DNA from: an uncultured Oleiphilus sp.
GTDB taxonomy: Bacteria > Pseudomonadota > Gammaproteobacteria > Pseudomonadales > Oleiphilaceae
Length of the DNA: 35,991 nt
Assembly (NCBI GenBank): GCA_913020045.1
Contig: CAJWBE010000036.1
Location: 1-35,991 of the forward strand
Direction: 5' to 3'
The notes under the pieces are model-generated. The model was not told where the DNA came from. It ran no database searches and saw only the letters and a list, made by a program, of their open reading frames with translations. Positions 32,271-35,991 of this stretch are shown in pieces; the first letter of the stretch is position 1, and the number at the start of each line of letters is the position of its first letter. The position numbers and the translations under genes are program-made.

Positions 32271-33314
32271 TTATTCCTGTCGGGCCTTATCTTCACGTAA
32301 ACGATCCCGATAGTTTGATCGCGCTAGCGCTTGCAGATCCTCGACCTGATCACTTTCATCAACAATTTCTCTGCCCAGTAACGTTTCGATCGCATCTTCC
32401 AAGGTCACCACTCCAGCCGTCTGCCCGAACTCATCCTCAACCAAAAACAAATGCACATGCTTTTTAATAAACTGATCGAGCAACTGCTGCACGGGCATTT
32501 TTTCCGACACACGTAAAATAGGCTTAGACTCGGTCTGAACAGCGTGGTCTCCTCGCCCAGAACGCTCCGCTTCATAGAGATCCGCTCGAATCACCTTGCC
32601 TTGAATATCGTCAATATTCTCTCCATACAGAGGAATACGCGTGAACTGTCGTGTTTCAGGGTTATCAAGCGCTTCACTGATGGTCATCGATTGAGGCAGC
32701 ATATGAACGACCGTTCTTGGCGTCAAAATCTGATCGGTTGTGACTTCCCTAAGGTTCAATACATTGGATAGGTATTGGTTCTCCTGCGTGAACAAGTTAC
32801 CGTCCTTATGACCAAGCGAGGCCAGCGCGATAATCTCTTCACGCGTAATTTCATTTTCTTTCGAGTGAGTAAACAGCTTGGTAATGCGCGTAGCCAACCA
32901 GACCAAGGGATATACGAGTTTGACCAACCAAGAAATCACGTATGAAGAAGGTATCGCGAGCTGGCGCCAAAATGTCGCACCAAGTGTTTTGGGAATAATT
33001 TCCGAAAAATACAAAATCGCCAAGGTCAGTACCACGGCAATCAGCGTTTCCCACTCTTGTCCAAAAACCTGTAGCGCCTGAGAACCGACGCCCGCAGCAC
33101 CCATGGTATGGGCAAATGTGTTCAGGATAAGAATACTAGACAATGATTCGTCGAGTTTTTCACGAACCGCCGCCAGCTTCGCGCCGCGCCGAGGTTTATC
33201 AACCAACGTTTGTTCCGCAAAACTAGGCGTAATAGACAATAAAACAGCTTCTAGAATTGAGCACATAAAAGACACACCTATCGCGATGGCCAGATAAATG
33301 ATCAACAGTGTCAT
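32271..33314 (-). CDS. CNNM/CorC-type membrane protein with DUF21 and CBS pair
   Basis: A 347-aa protein with an N-terminal DUF21 membrane domain of three to four helices (about 1-140; the YFSEIIPKTLGATFWRQLA helix is characteristic). A CBS pair (about 190-320) follows: ILTPRTVVHMLP and TRIPLYGENIDDIQGKVIRADLY form CBS1, HVHLFLVEDEFGQTAGVVTLEDAIETLLGREIVDESDQVED is CBS2. The family (CorC, CNNM) is linked to Mg/Co efflux or control, and CBS pairs bind adenine nucleotides. It lacks the C-terminal CorC_HlyC domain of longer members. Confidence 0.9.
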   Translation of the reverse strand: MTLLIIYLAIAIGVSFMCSILEAVLLSITPSFAEQTLVDKPRRGAKLAAVREKLDESLSSILILNTFAHTMGAAGVGSQALQVFGQEWETLIAVVLTLAILYFSEIIPKTLGATFWRQLAIPSSYVISWLVKLVYPLVWLATRITKLFTHSKENEITREEIIALASLGHKDGNLFTQENQYLSNVLNLREVTTDQILTPRTVVHMLPQSMTISEALDNPETRQFTRIPLYGENIDDIQGKVIRADLYEAERSGRGDHAVQTESKPILRVSEKMPVQQLLDQFIKKHVHLFLVEDEFGQTAGVVTLEDAIETLLGREIVDESDQVEDLQALARSNYRDRLREDKARQE

Positions 33315-33645
33315 ACCTTACGTCCCATAGAATTACCAAAGGCTTACTTTAGCACTTTGCCTGATTACGTTCCTACTCTAAAGAACTAGAAGAGCGAATT
33401 TTTATCTGCTCGTTTGGGCGCGCTAGTGCGACCAAAGTGTCGGGATCAGTGAAAAGCTCCTTTAGAGGCGCAAATGGAAAAGAGATAATTAACAGTCTTT
33501 TTAGAAAACAAGGAGATCACGTCCAAAAACCATCTATACTTAAAGACAAGTAGGTTTTTCTAGTCATGCATTTAGTCGGTGTCTGCTGCGTGAATAAGCG
33601 ATACAAGACGAAAGCGGCAAGTCAGAATGGAGCGTAGTAATTGTT
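33315..33645. other. Divergent intergenic region, nothing specific seen
   Basis: These 331 bp lie between the divergent CNNM and solute-binding protein genes. I see no repeat, hairpin with T-tract or clear promoter box. Confidence 0.4.
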
Positions 33646-34449
33646 GTGAAAGGCGTTCAGTTTGGACATTTCTTTTGCGTTGCTTTGTTCATCTTAGGTT
33701 TAGGCAGCAACACCTATGCTCATAAGACAACTGGGTTAACGATATTCGTCGACAGCAGCTACCCACCTTATATGTACAAAACAGAAGGCACTTCTGCCGA
33801 CGGTTTGTATCCTCGCCTATTGAAAGAACTTATTAGGCAGTCAAACAATAAAGCGGACATCAAAGCTTACCCCTGGAAACGAGCGTTACTATTTAGTGAG
33901 GCCGGAAAAGGTGCCGTTGGCGGCGCTTACAAGAATGATGAACGCATCAAAACGTATGATTTCTCAAACCCACTCTATGAAGAAAAACTAGTCCTATTTG
34001 TTAACAAGAATAAGTCGTTTGACTATAACTCCATCGAAGATCTTAAGGGCAAAGTGATTGGCGTCAATAGAGGCTGGTCGTATGGGCAGGCGTTCGACGA
34101 AGCGCGAAACAATGGCTTATTCACCGTCCATGTCAGTAATGACCCTACTGATAATTTCAAAATGCTCGCGCTCGGCAGGATTGACAGCGTCATCCTTGAG
34201 CAGACCTCAGGAGACTTCCACACACAGCTTCTCGAAATTGAAGACAACATCATGTCACTGCCAGTCGCGTTCTCTCTCAACAGTGGCTATCTAATAATCC
34301 CTAAAACCCTCCACATGACGACGTTTATAAGCGAAATAAACGAAGCTCTAGAAAAAATTAAAAAAGACGGAACCTACAACGAGATTGTGAAAGCATTCAC
34401 CCACGGAATCGTGAAGCCCTTGCAAGACGAAGACTCCAACACCCCTTAG
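33646..34449 (+). CDS. Orphan periplasmic solute-binding protein 3 (SBP_bac_3)
   Basis: A 267-aa protein with a signal peptide (about 7-25, ending NTYA before HK). The family-3 binding-protein pattern is clear: TIFVDSSYPPYMYKTEGTSADGLYPRLLKELI, KAYPWKRALLFSEAGKGAVGGAYKNDERIKTYDFSNPLYEEKLVLFV, LKGKVIGVNRGWSYGQ and INEALEKIKKDGTYNEIV. The start is GTG 33646. No transporter gene is adjacent. It is unlike proteins 1 and 2 in detail and is probably an independent paralogue. Ligand unknown. Confidence 0.82.
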   Translation: MKGVQFGHFFCVALFILGLGSNTYAHKTTGLTIFVDSSYPPYMYKTEGTSADGLYPRLLKELIRQSNNKADIKAYPWKRALLFSEAGKGAVGGAYKNDERIKTYDFSNPLYEEKLVLFVNKNKSFDYNSIEDLKGKVIGVNRGWSYGQAFDEARNNGLFTVHVSNDPTDNFKMLALGRIDSVILEQTSGDFHTQLLEIEDNIMSLPVAFSLNSGYLIIPKTLHMTTFISEINEALEKIKKDGTYNEIVKAFTHGIVKPLQDEDSNTP

Positions 34450-34545
34450 TTAAAAAGAGAGTGATGACACCAAGCACGGTTAAACTCCCGCCTCAATTAC
34501 TTTGGCAATGCGATCGATCGCTAACAGTTATATAGATGGCCACTA

Positions 34546-34566
34546 TGTAATCGCTTCACGATTACA
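34546..34566. repeat. 8-bp inverted repeat upstream of SET gene 2
   Basis: TGTAATCG (34546-34553) and CGATTACA (34559-34566) pair perfectly around a 5-nt centre. No T-tract follows. It lies upstream of the leader shared by the SET genes and has no counterpart I can see at gene 1. Confidence 0.45.
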
Positions 34567-34603
34567 CGCGCTACGGAACTGCTGAAGCGAGAGTTTATTT
34601 CTC

Positions 34604-34667
34604 GTTTTGATAACCCACACAGCGAAGTATCCTAAGTTATTATGGAATAATTCCGCGCTATTTTTTT
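34604..34667 (+). promoter_or_regulatory. Conserved leader of SET gene 2
   Basis: GTTTTGAT at 34604-34611 starts a leader matching that of SET gene 1. ACAGCGA lies at 34619-34625, GGAATAATT at 34644-34652 and a run of seven T at 34661-34667. The distance from GTTTTGAT to the ATG is 97 bp here and 96 bp at gene 1. The hairpin arms are weaker than in gene 1. Confidence 0.45.
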
Positions 34668-34700
34668 AACAACAAACATTTAGTTGCAGGAACTCGCGAT

Positions 34701-35843
34701 ATGTCTACCTCACGATTTGAAACGTTTTTGACACGTATGGGGAAGCTTGGTTTTGAGATGGACCCAAGAGTTCAACAAAAAGATATCAACGGCCTGTTAG
34801 GAATGCATGCAACAGAGTCAATACCCAAAGGGACTCTCCTAGGTAAATTCCCCTTGTCAATGATGATTCCGCGCTCCGACTCAGTAGATTTTTCAGAGGA
34901 TCCAAATGGTGACATCCAAAGTCTAATTCATGCCATGGCAACACAGCTCGCAGACAAAAACTCACCTTACCAAGGTTACTTTGAGTTCTGTGGAACCGTC
35001 TCCGAAAGAGAAAGCCGAAGCGTATGCTTTTTTACACCTCAAGACTTCGCAATACTGAACACAATGAACCCCCTGCTTGCGAAACTCGCTCAGACCTCAA
35101 AAATGCAGTGGGAATATCTGGTCCATGCGGTTTGCACAAAAGACCCTTCATTGGACAAGCAACATGTATTACTTGCTAGTTTGATTTATCGTGAGAGATG
35201 CTGGGGCGGCAGCCTTGGTTTTTTACCGGGAATGGATCTGTTCAACCACAATACAAAAAGCAATATTTTCCCTCAACGTGTTCAATTTGAGGACGGCGAA
35301 AGTATCGCGTTCATCACCGACAAAGATATAGCGCCCGGTGAAGAAATCAAAATCACCTATGGTAAAAAGGATATATTTCAGTTTTCGTTCAATTATGATT
35401 TTTTCGACCCGACTGACTTCCATATCATCAGTTTTAGCTCACGAATTAAGCCAACGCTTAGTGATGCATTTGTCCAGAAAGTCTGTGAGAACTTAAAAAA
35501 ACACTACGACATTAGAATATTCGAAGAAGACGGCAGCCAAAAATTCATGATCAATGAATCAAGGGCGTTCTTTTTGGAACAAGGCCCTAATACTGCGATG
35601 GTAGAGCTCGTATCTCGATTAGCCATTAACGATGAAGCCGCTCTAAAACGCGGCAGCGCCGATGAAAAAACAGCAGCGAGATACATGCTCTATATACTTC
35701 AATCGTATAAACAAGCAAACAATGTTAAGAACGTTCCTAAGGCATCAATTCCCGAAAAGCTGCACAGCTTTCACGACATGCTAACCGCCGAGCTCAACAT
35801 ACTTGACGCCAACATCCGCGTCATACAGCCCAAGTGTGCGTGA
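34701..35843 (+). CDS. SET-domain protein 2 (paralogue of SET protein 1)
   Basis: A 380-aa protein, exactly the length of SET protein 1 and alignable without obvious gaps, roughly 60% identical by eye. The key blocks are preserved: GLLGMHATESIPKGTLLGKF, RERCWG, GFLPGMDLFNHNT and GEEIKITYGKKD. It therefore keeps the Asn-His pair and the terminal Tyr and should be an active S-adenosylmethionine-dependent protein methyltransferase. Conserved core and C-terminal domain suggest the same class of target with altered specificity. CAGGAAC precedes the ATG. It is followed by mobile-element-like sequence. Confidence 0.85.
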   Translation: MSTSRFETFLTRMGKLGFEMDPRVQQKDINGLLGMHATESIPKGTLLGKFPLSMMIPRSDSVDFSEDPNGDIQSLIHAMATQLADKNSPYQGYFEFCGTVSERESRSVCFFTPQDFAILNTMNPLLAKLAQTSKMQWEYLVHAVCTKDPSLDKQHVLLASLIYRERCWGGSLGFLPGMDLFNHNTKSNIFPQRVQFEDGESIAFITDKDIAPGEEIKITYGKKDIFQFSFNYDFFDPTDFHIISFSSRIKPTLSDAFVQKVCENLKKHYDIRIFEEDGSQKFMINESRAFFLEQGPNTAMVELVSRLAINDEAALKRGSADEKTAARYMLYILQSYKQANNVKNVPKASIPEKLHSFHDMLTAELNILDANIRVIQPKCA

Positions 35844-35861
35844 TTGGAAGGAGAGTAAATC

Positions 35862-35991
35862 GGGGACAGACCACGTTTAATGATCTGTATTAGTCCCGAC
35901 TTAATCTGACACTTCATCTTGAAATGAAGAGAGTTACCCGTTTTGATAAAGGTGCGAATCTAAAATCAAAACAAAAGGTAACTCTCAATGC
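35862..35991 (+). mobile_element. 5' end of a mobile element, cut by window edge
   Basis: The segment begins with GGGGACAGACCAC (35862-35874), the reverse complement of the 13-mer at 1966-1978. It contains GACTTAATCTGACA (35898-35911), a hairpin CTTCAT/ATGAAG (35912-35917/35924-35929) and GTTACCCG (35933-35940), parts of which recur at 5669-5690. An ATG at 35988 follows AAAGGTAACTCTCA and may be a transposase start. The family cannot be named without the rest. Confidence 0.4.

Overview
The window reads as chromosomal DNA of a free-living, probably marine gammaproteobacterium of moderate GC. The evidence is a complete tatABC set beside a PhoX phosphatase, a cytochrome c5-like lipoprotein, a PEP-CTERM surface protein, a wax-ester synthase/diacylglycerol acyltransferase (WS/DGAT), a GGDEF-EAL protein, a StbD/StbE-type toxin-antitoxin pair and several stand-alone family-3 solute-binding proteins. 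I cannot assign a genus from sequence alone. I see no rRNA, tRNA, CRISPR array, phage module or complete insertion sequence. The right edge appears to enter the 5' end of a mobile element.

Layout. 1-5 kb: the tail of an unidentified gene, a WS/DGAT with an unusual Lys/Pro/Ala-rich C-terminal tail, a secreted acidic beta-helix-like protein, and a GST-like protein coupled to a small membrane protein. 5-6.1 kb: the toxin-antitoxin pair, then about 500 bp of gene-poor DNA with mobile-element debris. 6.1-10.4 kb: a four-gene minus-strand run (doxX, azoR-like, glutathionyl-hydroquinone reductase, pirin) divergent from a LysR regulator, which suggests a quinone/electrophile stress module. 10.4-14.5 kb: a DUF1223 protein and a tight three-gene set of c-type cytochrome lipoprotein, Tat-exported aldonolactone oxidase-like flavoprotein and Tat-exported D-threonine-aldolase-like PLP protein. 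14.7-16.6 kb: a membrane GGDEF-EAL gene interrupted by an in-frame TGA. 16.8-24.9 kb: a small secreted protein, a DUF4114 PEP-CTERM protein, a U32/RlhA-like protein, a GST, a SET-domain protein, an alpha/beta hydrolase and a tandem fasciclin protein. 25-28.6 kb: phoX-tatA-tatB-tatC. 29-35.8 kb: a serine hydrolase-like protein, three orphan periplasmic solute-binding proteins, a CNNM/CorC-type membrane protein and a second SET-domain protein of exactly the same length as the first. 35.86 kb to the end: a mobile-element-like segment.

How the parts fit. The Tat machinery at 25-26.6 kb could export three twin-arginine proteins encoded here: PhoX, the lactone oxidase and the PLP protein. The latter two carry cofactors normally inserted in the cytoplasm, which would explain Tat use. 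The adjacent cytochrome is a natural electron acceptor for the flavoprotein.

The strongest candidates for new biology are (1) the cytochrome/flavoprotein/PLP cassette, (2) the duplicated SET proteins that also share their roughly 100-bp leaders, and (3) the WS/DGAT with a histone H1/PhaF-like tail that might tether lipid inclusions to DNA. Two genes look damaged or recoded: the GGDEF-EAL gene (in-frame TGA) and one solute-binding protein (likely loss of one T in its signal-peptide region). All functional calls come from reading motifs by eye. No database search was possible.
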